Below are positions 45,384 to 53,253 of a stretch of DNA of 64,000 nucleotides, one piece after another. Below the pieces are notes generated by a model. The model had not been told where the DNA came from. It made no database searches and was given only the letters and a program-made list of their open reading frames with translations. The stretch covers positions 186,001 through 250,000 of the forward strand of contig NZ_JYIV01000030.1 in the NCBI RefSeq assembly GCF_000956405.1, written 5' to 3'. How positions within the stretch are numbered: the stretch's first letter is position 1; every line of letters begins with the position of its first letter. The stretch is from Microbacterium oxydans. GTDB lineage: Bacteria; Actinomycetota; Actinomycetes; Actinomycetales; Microbacteriaceae. A program made the position numbers and the translations under genes.

Positions 45384-46586
45384 CTATTCGTGCAACTTGG
45401 TCACCTTGCGGGGCGCGGTGGGTAGCGGCATCCGGTCTACAAGCTCGGCTTCACGGCCCGTTGTTGCCTGATAGGCCATCGCCGCGGTTGTGGTGGAGTG
45501 GCCCAAAAAGGACATCGTTTCCCGAAGTGTTGCCCCCGACTGTGCGAGGGCCGTACCAGCGAACGCGCGTAGGTCGTGCTCGCGCACAACGTGTCTCACC
45601 CCTGCCGCGTCGCGGGCTCGGTTCCAATGCTTGTTGAACTGGCGATCGTGCATGAACTCGCTAGTCCCGACCGGCGGGAATAGGAGGTCATCGGGGAATG
45701 GCCCCACAAACTCGCGTAGGTGCGTTTCGACGTCGGGTGTCAGCCCGAGCGGGAGGGGGACAACGCGCACGCCCTCTTCGCTCTTCGGTGCGCCGACTAC
45801 CCAACCCGTCTTGGGGATGAACAAAGCTTGACGATCTACTGAGATGAGAGTGCGCCCGGATGCAATCTGTACGTCTTTCCGTCGCAGCGCGCGCCATTCG
45901 CTCAGTCTCAGACCGCCGTATGCGCCTAGCAGCACACCCAATCGGCAGAATGGCCCGACCTCTTCGAGTAGCACGGCGAGTTCTTCGGCGGTCGGCGGGC
46001 GATGGGCCTTGCCCGTGCTGGTCCGTGTGAGGTTCGGGGGGACAGGGTTGGTTGGAATGATGCCGTCGACTAGTGCCGTGTTCAGGATGGCGCGGAGTAG
46101 TCGCGCCTCAGCCCCCGCTTGGGTTGCGCCGCGCTTCGTTCGTTCGTCGTGCCATGCTCGGACGCGTGCGGGGGTGATGGCGGTGAGGCGGTCGTTCGCG
46201 AACGTCGACAGGCCCGCGGCTAGCTGCCGCTCATACTCGGCTCGAGTCTTTGGCCTGAGGGGTACGCCCTTGTTCGACTTTCGCTGGGCGATCCATGTTG
46301 CGGCGTAGAGGCCGAAACGCTCCGCGGCGGCTCGCTTCTCTTCGTCCTGTGCCGCCTCTGCGGCCTGTGTGGGGGAAACCCAAGCGCCACGCTCAATGTC
46401 GGAGCGCACTGCACGTAGCCACGCTTCGGCCTTGGCGCGCCCTGTGCGGCCCTTGACGCCTGCGGGGGAGGGTGGGTCATCGGAGAACGTGTGTGGGGCT
46501 GTGTAGCGCACGCTATCCGGCCCGACGTAAGACGCTTGGACCCGACCGCTTGGGAGCTTTCGTATCGCCCCCCATTGCTTTGCCAC
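45384..46586 (-). CDS. int: Tyrosine-type site-specific integrase
   Basis: 400 residues from GTG 46586. An N-terminal arm-binding region (AIRKLPSGRVQASYVGPDS) is followed by a SAM-like core-binding domain (about 80-170, ERQLAAGLSTFANDRLTAIT) and the catalytic domain. Catalytic residues are Arg in GAYGGLRLSEWRAL, HDLRAFAGTAL, the second His in MSFLGHSTTTAAM and Tyr in AMAYQATTG. It catalyses recombination between phage and tRNA-Lys att sites. The integrase start faces attR, so attP lay upstream of int, with arm-type sites in its promoter. Confidence 0.95.
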   Translation of the reverse strand: MAKQWGAIRKLPSGRVQASYVGPDSVRYTAPHTFSDDPPSPAGVKGRTGRAKAEAWLRAVRSDIERGAWVSPTQAAEAAQDEEKRAAAERFGLYAATWIAQRKSNKGVPLRPKTRAEYERQLAAGLSTFANDRLTAITPARVRAWHDERTKRGATQAGAEARLLRAILNTALVDGIIPTNPVPPNLTRTSTGKAHRPPTAEELAVLLEEVGPFCRLGVLLGAYGGLRLSEWRALRRKDVQIASGRTLISVDRQALFIPKTGWVVGAPKSEEGVRVVPLPLGLTPDVETHLREFVGPFPDDLLFPPVGTSEFMHDRQFNKHWNRARDAAGVRHVVREHDLRAFAGTALAQSGATLRETMSFLGHSTTTAAMAYQATTGREAELVDRMPLPTAPRKVTKLHE

Positions 46587-46604
46587 TGTGCGGCCCCTCT
46601 CGGT

Positions 46605-46625
46605 CGTGCAACCAACATGCAACCA
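46605..46625. promoter_or_regulatory. Right arm-type integrase sites in the int promoter
   Basis: CGTGCAACCA (46605-46614) and CATGCAACCA (46616-46625) repeat the decamer found beside attL with 11-bp spacing. Binding here could also repress int transcription. Confidence 0.6.
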
Positions 46626-46655
46626 ACTGTGCTGTCATGTGATGTTTTCTGTGAG

Positions 46656-46670
46656 TCTAATCAGTGGGTT
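46656..46670. repeat. Partial second copy of the tRNA-Lys core
   Basis: TCTAATCAGTGGGTT differs from the att core (TCTTAATCAGTGGGTT) by one missing base and is followed by CCCAGTCC, a piece of the T-arm. It looks like a scar of another recombination at the same tRNA. Confidence 0.5.
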
Positions 46671-46722
46671 CCCAGTCCACAAGGCCCAATATGTCAGTGC
46701 TCAAGAGCGTGTTTCTGCGGAT

Positions 46723-46738
46723 CGTGCAACGTTGCACG
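46723..46738. promoter_or_regulatory. Palindromic integrase-type site abutting attR
   Basis: CGTGCAACGTTGCACG is a perfect 16-bp palindrome made of two head-to-head copies of the arm-site sequence CGTGCAAC. It ends one base before the att core. Confidence 0.6.
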
Positions 46739-46739
46739 A

Positions 46740-46791
46740 AACTGACTCTTAATCAGTGGGTTCTGGGTTCAAGTCCCAGGGGGTGCACGGA
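46740..46791. repeat. attR core, 52-bp direct repeat
   Basis: Identical to 36309-36360. It is a tRNA fragment without the 5' half, so it is not a tRNA gene. Confidence 0.95.
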
Positions 46792-46793
46792 AC

Positions 46794-46829
46794 AGCCTCA
46801 GTAGATCTCGCCATCTACCGAGGCTTTTC
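46794..46829 (+). terminator. Original tRNA-Lys terminator, displaced by the insertion
   Basis: AGCCTC-GTAGAT (46794-46806) pairs with ATCTAC-GAGGCT (46813-46825) around the loop CTCGCC, with one A/C mismatch, followed by TTTCT. Confidence 0.75.
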
Positions 46830-47020
46830 TGTTTCCTGAGCCTGTTCGCGCACTCCGTCGAGTCCGGCTCCGATCGCGTCCTGTTCAGAAGAGTCCGCGT
46901 TATCGCGTAATAGATCGTCCCTGACCTCATCTCTCACATGGGGACATACGCCTCGTGCTCCGGCCGCTCCGCTTCACAGCGACGGTCGAGGAGAGGTTTC
47001 ATCAAGAACTGGGGAAGATC

Positions 47021-48562
47021 TTGTACGAGAGAAATGGTGGCGCCGTCGCGCGCCGAAAGACAACCGCGATCATCGCTGCGGCCGCCGCGGCACTCACCGC
47101 CGTGATCACGCTCGCCGGTGCCGGAGGTGCATCGGCGGCGGAGTACGACTACCCCGCGGCCATCGATCCTGCGTCGATCACCGTGACGACCGTCAACGGC
47201 GGCGGTGGAGTCTCACAGTGGGACCAGGTGCGAGTCGACGCCGACTGGGCGGTGCCGGACGGGGCCGTCGGCGGTCAGACCTTCGGGTTCACGCTCCCGA
47301 AGGAGTTCGCTCGCGCGGGCACATCCTTCTCGGTGCCATCGGCTGAGGACCCGAGCGTGCCGATCGCCCAGTGCACCGTGAGCACGGATGCGGCACCCGT
47401 CGTGACGTGCACCCTGACCGATTACGTGAACGGCCGCACCGGGGTCACCGGCTCGCTGTGGTTCGTCGCGACCGCAGACGAGCAGACGACGCAGTCGACG
47501 ATCGAGTTCACGGTCGACGGCACGATCACGCCCGTCGACGTCCCCGGTGGGGGGATCGGACCGTCTGCGCCGCTGCCCACCGAGCCGCAGAAGTGGTCGT
47601 GGCAGACGGACGACGGCAGGATCGCGTGGGAACTGGCACTGCCAGGGGCGAGCTTCGCAGGAGCGGAGTCGATCGTGATCGACGACACCCTCGTCGGTGC
47701 GGGCGACGGGCTCGCGGAGCACCACAACGAGGACGGACAGCTCGCGGTCCGCAGTGCCACCATGCAGGATCAGGATTCCCAGACGATCACGAACTGGACG
47801 GGGGAGTGGAACGCCGAGGGCACCGCCTTCCACCTGGACATCCCCGGCCCGATCGATCCGACGCGGATGTACTTCGTCAAGTACTTCACCGTGCCGAGCA
47901 CGCATGCAGACGGTGCGACGTTCGCCAACACCGCCGACGTGAACGGGATCAAGCTCGAGGACAAGGAAGTGTGGAACGTCACGGGCGGGGGGACCGGCGA
48001 CGGCGACGCCACCGGATCATTCACCGTGACCAAGGCCGTCTCCGGATCCGGCGCGTCGGCTGTGCCCGCCGGCTCCGTGTACACAGTGAGATACAGCTAC
48101 GGCGACCCTGTCGTCGAGCGCACCGTCGCCGTCACCGCCGGGGCCACCGCGCCACTGATCCAGCTGCCTGCAGGCACGGTCGTCACCCTCGTCGAGCTGA
48201 CCCCTCCGGCCATCGAAGGCATCGACTGGAGCATCCCCGTCTTCTCCGGAGCCGGGGTCCAGGCGCGTCCCGACGGCGGAGCGGAGATCACCGTCGGTGC
48301 GGGTGCGACCGTCTCGGTGACGCTCACCAACACTGCGACCACGACGCCACCTGTCGTCCCGCCGACCACTCCGCCGACGACTCCACCGACGGTGGTCACC
48401 CCGCCGAAGGAGCTGCCGCTCACGGGTGGATCATCGCTGGCGACGACGGGTGGCGGTGTCCCAGGCGGGCTGCTGTGGGCCGGAGGGTCGGCGCTCCTGC
48501 TCGGCGTCGCACTGACGGCGCTCGGTGCCGCTCGTGCTCGGAGACGAGCAGCTCAGAGCTGA
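47021..48562 (+). CDS. Sortase-anchored surface protein with Ig-like repeats
   Basis: 513 residues from TTG 47021, which follows GGGGAAG; a GTG at 46955 would add 22 residues before the signal peptide. The signal peptide (RRKTTAIIAAAAAALTAVIT) ends at ASAAEY. A fold like Sdr-type adhesin domains spans about 40-330, followed by an Ig-like/DUF5979-type repeat (about 330-440, GSFTVTKAVSGSG). A Thr/Pro wall-spanning stretch leads to KELPLTGGSSLATTGGG, a hydrophobic helix and RARRR. Both LPLTG and LATTG could serve as sortase sites. A likely wall-bound adhesin or pilin-like protein. It lies just outside the element. Confidence 0.85.
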   Translation: MYERNGGAVARRKTTAIIAAAAAALTAVITLAGAGGASAAEYDYPAAIDPASITVTTVNGGGGVSQWDQVRVDADWAVPDGAVGGQTFGFTLPKEFARAGTSFSVPSAEDPSVPIAQCTVSTDAAPVVTCTLTDYVNGRTGVTGSLWFVATADEQTTQSTIEFTVDGTITPVDVPGGGIGPSAPLPTEPQKWSWQTDDGRIAWELALPGASFAGAESIVIDDTLVGAGDGLAEHHNEDGQLAVRSATMQDQDSQTITNWTGEWNAEGTAFHLDIPGPIDPTRMYFVKYFTVPSTHADGATFANTADVNGIKLEDKEVWNVTGGGTGDGDATGSFTVTKAVSGSGASAVPAGSVYTVRYSYGDPVVERTVAVTAGATAPLIQLPAGTVVTLVELTPPAIEGIDWSIPVFSGAGVQARPDGGAEITVGAGATVSVTLTNTATTTPPVVPPTTPPTTPPTVVTPPKELPLTGGSSLATTGGGVPGGLLWAGGSALLLGVALTALGAARARRRAAQS

Positions 48563-48577
48563 TCGTCGAGACGCAGC

Positions 48578-48610
48578 CGGTGCCGCAGAGCTCTGTGCTC
48601 CGCGGCACCG
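48578..48610. terminator. Hairpin between convergent genes
   Basis: CGGTGCCGC (48578-48586) pairs with GCGGCACCG (48602-48610) between the surface protein gene and the convergent ybaK-like gene. There is no T-run, so termination is not certain. Confidence 0.45.
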
Positions 48611-48663
48611 AACGCCGTCGTGCCGAGGCGCCGCATGGGCACGACGTCTGGCTCGGCGAGACG

Positions 48664-49146
48664 TCACGCGACGGCGATCACCGTTCCCTCGGTCAGGGTG
48701 GTGAGCTGCTCGAAGGTGAGAGGCATGACGGTGTGCGGATGGCCTGCCGCCGCCCACAGCTCGTCGTGAACCTGCAACGCCTCGTCGATGTAGGTGCGAA
48801 GCGGCGCCGGGTGACCGACGGGTGCGACACCGCCGATGACCTGGCCGGTCGCCGAGCGGACGACGGCGGGCGGAGCCATCGTCACCTCCTCCGCGCCGAT
48901 GCTCGCCTTCAGCGAGGCGAGGTCCACCCGGTGTCCGCCGCTCGTCATGACCAGCACCGGCACGTCGTCGGCGACGAAGATCAGACTGTTGGCGATCGCC
49001 GCGACGTCGCAGCCGATGGCAGCGGCCGCTTGGGCTGCGGTGCGTGCCGAGTCGGGAAGTACACGGATCGGGACATCGACGCCTGCGTCCAGCAGGTGCT
49101 GGTGAACGCGAAGACTGCGTTCCGGGAGTGCGGGGGTGTCGGTCAT
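48664..49146 (-). CDS. YbaK/EbsC family aminoacyl-tRNA deacylase
   Basis: 160 residues of the YbaK/ProX editing-domain superfamily, which hydrolyses mischarged tRNAs in trans. Family blocks are AAAAIGCDVAAIANSLIFVAD near residues 39-59, GGHRVDLASLKASIG, and SATGQVIGGVAPVGH near residues 100-114. It looks closer to the Cys-tRNA(Pro) deacylase branch, but tRNA specificity is not settled by sequence. The ATG at 49146 is 6 nt from a TATCGT box. Confidence 0.88.
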   Translation of the reverse strand: MTDTPALPERSLRVHQHLLDAGVDVPIRVLPDSARTAAQAAAAIGCDVAAIANSLIFVADDVPVLVMTSGGHRVDLASLKASIGAEEVTMAPPAVVRSATGQVIGGVAPVGHPAPLRTYIDEALQVHDELWAAAGHPHTVMPLTFEQLTTLTEGTVIAVA

Positions 49147-49152
49147 CGATCC

Positions 49153-49158
49153 ACGATA
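49153..49158 (-). promoter_or_regulatory. -10 box of leaderless YbaK-like gene
   Basis: On the minus strand TATCGT ends 6 nt before the ATG at 49146. Confidence 0.65.
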
Positions 49159-49220
49159 TCCAACGCGTGTGCCATGGCGCCGGAGCGGACTTCGACGGCT
49201 GCTCCGACGCCAGGAGCCTT

Positions 49221-50450
49221 TCAGCCGGCGTCTCCCACGAGGATGGCGGCTGCATCCTCCGTCACCGTGTCGCTGGGCTCGTCGTCGATGTGGGCGAGCA
49301 CGCGCCGTCCGAGGAAGACGGTGAGCGCGGCCAGCAGGACCGAGACGGCGGCGAACAGGTAGGGAACCGTCGCGTTGAATGCGTGCCACAGCAGAGCGGC
49401 GAGCGGCGGAGCCATGGCGCCGCCGAGGAAGCGGACGGCGGAGTATGCCGACGACGCCACGGAGCGCGGAAGGTCGGTCGCCTCCATCACCGCTTCGGTG
49501 AGCACGGTGTTCATCACCCCGAGAAGGAGCCCGCCCACCACGATGCAGGCGACGAGGGCTGCGGCGTTCTCCACGACGAGTCCCGCGGCGATCAGATCGA
49601 CCGCCAACAGCGGCAGGACGACAAGGATGATGCGTGTCCTGGGCATGCGGCGCATGAGCAGAGGCGCGACCCAGACGCTCGTGACGGCGAGAGCGACGCC
49701 CCAGCCGAAGAACGTGAAGCCGATGCCCATCGCTCCGAAGCCGAGCGGGAACGGGGAGAACGCGAGCAGCACGAAGAAGCCGATGTTGTAGAACAGGGCC
49801 GTGACGGCGAGCACCGCGAGTGCCGGCCGACGCAGGGCAGCGAACGGCGCGGAGAACTTCACGGGAACCCGCTTCTCCGCAGGGCCACGCAGCAGGACCA
49901 GCACGGCGACGAAAGCGATCGCCATCAAGGCGACGACGCCGAAGAACGGTCCACGCCAACTCTGCTCGCCGAGGATGCCACCGAGGAGCGGGCCGACAGC
50001 GATACCCAGCCCGAGCGCGGCCTCGTAGAGCACGATCGCCGCACTGCTGCCGCCAGACGCGGCCCCGACGATGGTGGCGAGGGCCGTCGAGATGAAGAGG
50101 GCGTTGCCCAGGCCCCAGCCGGCACGGAAGCCGATGACGGCGTCGACGCTGCCGCTCAGGGCGCAGAGCAAGGCGAACACCACGATCAGCGCCAGTCCGA
50201 TGAGCAGCGTGGCCTTCGCCCCGATGCGGCTGGAGATCCAACTCGTCACGAGCATCGCGAGCCCGGTCACCAGGAGGTAGCTGGTGAAGAGCAGCTCGGT
50301 CTCGACCGGGGATGCCTGGAGCGACTCCGCGATCGCGGGCAGGATCGGGTCGACGAGTCCGATGCCCATGAAGGCGACGACGCACGCGAAGGCGACAGCC
50401 CAGACCTGGGCCGGCTGTCTCCACACCGAGGGGGTGGTGGGGGTGTTCAC
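49221..50450 (-). CDS. MFS drug-type transporter
   Basis: 409 residues with about 12 membrane helices. The pattern GLVDPILPAIAESLQASPVE at the start, the loop SWISSRIGAKATLLIG (motif A) and GPLLGGILGEQSWRGPFF (motif C of drug/proton antiporters) point to a 12-TM multidrug exporter. The GTG start overlaps the MarR gene stop by 4 bp, so the pair is one operon. The MarR product probably represses it, with induction by the exported compound. Confidence 0.9.
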   Translation of the reverse strand: MNTPTTPSVWRQPAQVWAVAFACVVAFMGIGLVDPILPAIAESLQASPVETELLFTSYLLVTGLAMLVTSWISSRIGAKATLLIGLALIVVFALLCALSGSVDAVIGFRAGWGLGNALFISTALATIVGAASGGSSAAIVLYEAALGLGIAVGPLLGGILGEQSWRGPFFGVVALMAIAFVAVLVLLRGPAEKRVPVKFSAPFAALRRPALAVLAVTALFYNIGFFVLLAFSPFPLGFGAMGIGFTFFGWGVALAVTSVWVAPLLMRRMPRTRIILVVLPLLAVDLIAAGLVVENAAALVACIVVGGLLLGVMNTVLTEAVMEATDLPRSVASSAYSAVRFLGGAMAPPLAALLWHAFNATVPYLFAAVSVLLAALTVFLGRRVLAHIDDEPSDTVTEDAAAILVGDAG

Positions 50451-50884
50451 CGAGATTCTCCTGTTCGATCAGTGGCGGTGTGCGCGGCGAGGATCTCCGC
50501 GGCACGTGTGAGGGCGGCCCACTCCTCGTCGGTCAGACCGGCGAAACGCGGGGCGAGCGTGTCTCGGAACTCGGCCCGCCACGCGGCGAGCGCCGTGGTC
50601 CCCTGACCGGTGATGTCGACGACGGTCGCACGGGAGTCGTCAGGGTCGGGGGAGCGGAGGATGAGCCCCTCGCGCTCCAGGCCTCCGAGGAGACGGGTCA
50701 TGCCGGGCTGGGTGGTGCGTGCGGCCGTGGCGAGTTCACCTACCCGCCGGGAGCCTGCCTGCTCGAGGAGGCTCAGCACCCGCCACTGTGCTGCCGGAGC
50801 GTCGTTCCCGGCGTCCTGTGCAGCGATACGGCCGAGCGCATAGCCAGACAGCACCAGGGAGGGGATGACGTCCACGCGATTCAT
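50447..50884 (-). CDS. MarR family transcriptional regulator
   Basis: 145 residues. The winged helix reads AAQWRVLSLLEQAGSRRVGE, LATAARTTQPGMTRLLGGLEREGLI and the wing RSPDPDDSRATVVDITGQG (about 33-105). Helices for dimerisation lie at both ends. A 28-bp palindrome covers its own start codon, so strong autorepression and control of the downstream MFS gene are expected. Confidence 0.92.
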   Translation of the reverse strand: MNRVDVIPSLVLSGYALGRIAAQDAGNDAPAAQWRVLSLLEQAGSRRVGELATAARTTQPGMTRLLGGLEREGLILRSPDPDDSRATVVDITGQGTTALAAWRAEFRDTLAPRFAGLTDEEWAALTRAAEILAAHTATDRTGESR

Positions 50885-50910
50885 ACCAGCAAGTATATAC
50901 CTGCTGGTAT
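50883..50910. promoter_or_regulatory. Palindromic MarR operator
   Basis: A 28-bp inverted repeat with half-sites ATACCAGCA (50883-50891) and TGCTGGTAT (50902-50910) around GTATATAC. Only the A/C pair flanking the core breaks the symmetry. It includes the first two bases of the marR start codon (read on the minus strand) and the probable promoter. Confidence 0.8.
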
Positions 50911-50919
50911 GAATAGCGC

Positions 50920-51705
50920 TCACCGTCGCGCGGTGGCGATGCGCGCGGAGAGCTGGTGCGCGTGTGCCAGAAGGGTGCGGCCGAGCTCGGCGATCCGTTC
51001 GGGGCCGAAGCGGAACTCCACGCCGGTGAGGCTCAGTGCCCACTCCGGGCGCCCCGAGCGATCGAACACTGCGGCGCCGAGGCCCCAGCTGCCTTCGACG
51101 ATCAAGCCGGGGTTCACGGCGTATCCCCGCTCCTTGGTCTCCGCGAGACGCGTGCGAAGGGGGCGCGTGCCGTGGGCTCGTCCCCACGCACTCTCGAGAT
51201 CGGGGTGGCGGTCGAGGTAGGCATCCACATCGTGGTCGGGCAGGAAGGCGAGAATGGCGAGGCCGGCGCTCGCGACGCCCAAGGGGAACCGGACGCCCTC
51301 GCTCAGCACGAAGGAACGGATGGGGAACGAGCCTTCTTCGCGGAGGAGGCACACCGTCTCGTCCGCTCGACGTACCGAGAGGAACGCACTCTCCTCGGTC
51401 TTGACGGCGAGTGAGCGGACCACGTCGCGGGCGAGAGCTGTCACGTCGTACCGAGCGGCTGCGACGGATCCCATGAGGAAGAGCTCCGGGCCCGGCATCC
51501 ACCGGGTGCTCTCTCCCTCCCGGTCGACGAGACCCTCGGCCCGGAGTGCGCTGAGCAGTCGATGCGCCGTCGAGCGCGAGAGGTCTGCGCCGACGGCCAG
51601 CTCCTGCAGCGAGGCGCCGTCCGCGCCTGCGGCCGTCACCAAGCGCAGCAGACGTGCGGCTCTGGCGATCGCCTGAGCACCGGGTACCGAGGCAGGGGGT
51701 TCCAT
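50920..51705 (-). CDS. IclR family transcriptional regulator
   Basis: 261 residues. The N-terminal winged helix (AIARAARLLRLVTAAGADGA, then LQELAVGADLSRSTAHRLLSAL) is followed by the IclR effector domain with FPIRSFVLSEGVRFPLGVASAGLAILAF and GYAVNPGLIVEGSWGLGAAVFD. It is divergent from the CoA-transferase/thiolase operon, 104 bp away, which is its likely target with a pathway intermediate as effector. A TAGCGT box lies 7 nt before the ATG. Confidence 0.92.
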   Translation of the reverse strand: MEPPASVPGAQAIARAARLLRLVTAAGADGASLQELAVGADLSRSTAHRLLSALRAEGLVDREGESTRWMPGPELFLMGSVAAARYDVTALARDVVRSLAVKTEESAFLSVRRADETVCLLREEGSFPIRSFVLSEGVRFPLGVASAGLAILAFLPDHDVDAYLDRHPDLESAWGRAHGTRPLRTRLAETKERGYAVNPGLIVEGSWGLGAAVFDRSGRPEWALSLTGVEFRFGPERIAELGRTLLAHAHQLSARIATARR

Positions 51706-51712
51706 GATGTGG

Positions 51713-51718
51713 ACGCTA
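51713..51718 (-). promoter_or_regulatory. -10 box of the iclR-type gene
   Basis: On the minus strand TAGCGT ends 7 nt before the ATG at 51705. Confidence 0.5.
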
Positions 51719-51809
51719 CCTCTGCGTTCTGCCACATCGCAAGATCCGGCTTCCGTCCGCAGGCGCCCTGGACGGATGCTGGAGAGAGCACGGGATCGAA
51801 GGAGCCGAC

Positions 51810-52583
51810 GTGATCGACAAGCATTGGGAGTCCGCCGAGGCGGCTGTCTCCGACATCGAGGACGGGGCGTCACTGGCCGTCGGCGGATTCGGACTCTCCG
51901 GTAACCCGATCGCACTCATCGAAGCACTTCTCGCGCAGGGGACCACGGACCTGAGCATCGTGAGCAACAACTGCGGGGTCGACGACTGGGGGCTCGGGGT
52001 GCTGTTGGGGGCGCGGCGGATCCGGAAGATGACCTCGTCGTATGTCGGAGAGAACAAGGAGTTCGAGCGTCAGTTCCTGAGCGGTGAGCTCGAGCTCGAG
52101 CTCACACCGCAGGGAACCCTGGCCGAGAAGCTCCGCGCCGGTGGCTCGGGGATCGCCGCGTTCTTCACCCAGACCGGGGTCGGCACACAGGTCGCGGAGG
52201 GCGGGCTCCCGCGCAGATACAACGTCGACGGCACGATCGCCGTCGCCTCGCCCGCGAAGGACGTGCGCACCTTCGAGGTCGACGGGGAACCGCGGGAGTT
52301 CGTCCTCGAGGAGGCGATCACCACCGACTTCGCGCTCGTGCACGCCGCGCGCGGGGATCGGCACGGCAACCTCGTGTTCAACAAGGCGGCGCGAAACTTC
52401 AACCCGCTGGCGGCGATGGCCGGACGGGTGTGCATCGCTCAGGTCGAGCAGCTGGTGGAACCGGGGGAGCTCGACCCCGATGGCATCCACCTTCCCGGCG
52501 TCTTCGTGCACCGCGTCGTCGAGGTCGGCTCCGACATCCCCAAGCGCATCGAACGGCGCACCGTCGCCGTGGAAGGAGCGTGA
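51810..52583 (+). CDS. 3-oxoacid CoA-transferase subunit A
   Basis: 257 residues. The CoA-transferase family I alpha-subunit shows in [18 protein letters not shown], the [12 protein letters not shown] stretch and [16 protein letters not shown] near residues 111-126. It moves CoA from succinyl-CoA (or another donor) to acetoacetate or 3-oxoadipate. GTG start after GAAGGAG. With subunit B and thiolase it forms a three-gene operon under the divergent IclR regulator. Confidence 0.92.
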   Translation: MIDKHWESAEAAVSDIEDGASLAVGGFGLSGNPIALIEALLAQGTTDLSIVSNNCGVDDWGLGVLLGARRIRKMTSSYVGENKEFERQFLSGELELELTPQGTLAEKLRAGGSGIAAFFTQTGVGTQVAEGGLPRRYNVDGTIAVASPAKDVRTFEVDGEPREFVLEEAITTDFALVHAARGDRHGNLVFNKAARNFNPLAAMAGRVCIAQVEQLVEPGELDPDGIHLPGVFVHRVVEVGSDIPKRIERRTVAVEGA

Positions 52584-52584
52584 C

Positions 52585-53253
52585 ATGGCGCTGACCCGCG
52601 AACAGATGGCGGCCCGCGCGGCGGCCGAGCTCCAAGACGGCGCCTATGTGAACCTCGGCATCGGCCTTCCCACCCTCGTGCCCAACCACGTGCCGCCCGG
52701 TGTCACCGTGGTGCTGCAATCGGAGAACGGCATCTTGGGCGTCGGCCCCTACCCGGCGGAGGACGCGGTCGACCCCGACCTGATCAACGCGGGCAAGGAG
52801 ACGGTCACGACGCTTCCCGGGGCCGCTTTCTTCGACTCCGCGACCAGTTTCGGCATGATCCGAGGCGGCAAGATCGATGCCGCGATCCTCGGGGCGATGC
52901 AGGTCTCCTCGACCGGTAACCTCGCGAACTGGATGATCCCGGGCAAGATGGTCAAGGGTCCGGGCGGCGCCATGGATCTGGTGCACGGCGCCGGGCGGGT
53001 CATCGTGCTCATGGAACACGTGGCGAAGGACGGCTCCGCGAAGATCGTCGACGAGTGCTCGCTGCCCTTGACGGGTCGAGGTGTGGTCGACCGGATCATC
53101 ACCGACCTCGCCGTGATCGACGTGACGTCGGAGGGGCTGGTGCTCGTCGAGACCGCGCCCGGCGTCACGGTCGACGACATCACCGCCGCGACGGAGCCAC
53201 CCCTCATCGTCTCGCACAGACTGCACAACGGAAGGACCACCGACCATGACTGA
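52585..53253 (+). CDS. 3-oxoacid CoA-transferase subunit B
   Basis: 222 residues. The catalytic glutamate lies in the conserved [13 protein letters not shown] near residue 48, after [44 protein letters not shown] is strongly conserved in acetoacetate/succinyl CoA-transferases. It starts 1 bp after subunit A stops and overlaps the thiolase gene by 8 bp. Confidence 0.93.
   Translation: MALTREQMAARAAAELQDGAYVNLGIGLPTLVPNHVPPGVTVVLQSENGILGVGPYPAEDAVDPDLINAGKETVTTLPGAAFFDSATSFGMIRGGKIDAAILGAMQVSSTGNLANWMIPGKMVKGPGGAMDLVHGAGRVIVLMEHVAKDGSAKIVDECSLPLTGRGVVDRIITDLAVIDVTSEGLVLVETAPGVTVDDITAATEPPLIVSHRLHNGRTTDHD

Larger units (their letters stand above)
36309..46791. mobile_element. Integrated prophage-like or satellite-like element at tRNA-Lys
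   Basis: A perfect 52-bp direct repeat (36309-36360 and 46740-46791) covering the tRNA-Lys anticodon arm to 3' end bounds a 10.4 kb insert. A tyrosine integrase lies at the right end. Inside are phage-type genes (tape measure protein, replication-type winged helix, small HTH proteins, candidate repressor), most read leftwards, and two rightward genes near the left end. GC content is visibly lower than in the flanks. No terminase, portal, capsid, tail-tip or lysis gene is visible. It is thus a deletion derivative or an element that depends on another phage. Confidence 0.92.

Noticed and set aside
46740..46812. Second tRNA-Lys gene
   Set aside because: Only the part from the anticodon arm to the 3' end is present; the acceptor 5' strand and D-arm are missing. 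It is the attR copy.
49044..50606. 520-codon plus-strand frame opposite the MFS and MarR genes
   Set aside because: Glu/Asp/Arg/His-rich shadow. The minus-strand MFS protein has clear membrane helices and motifs.
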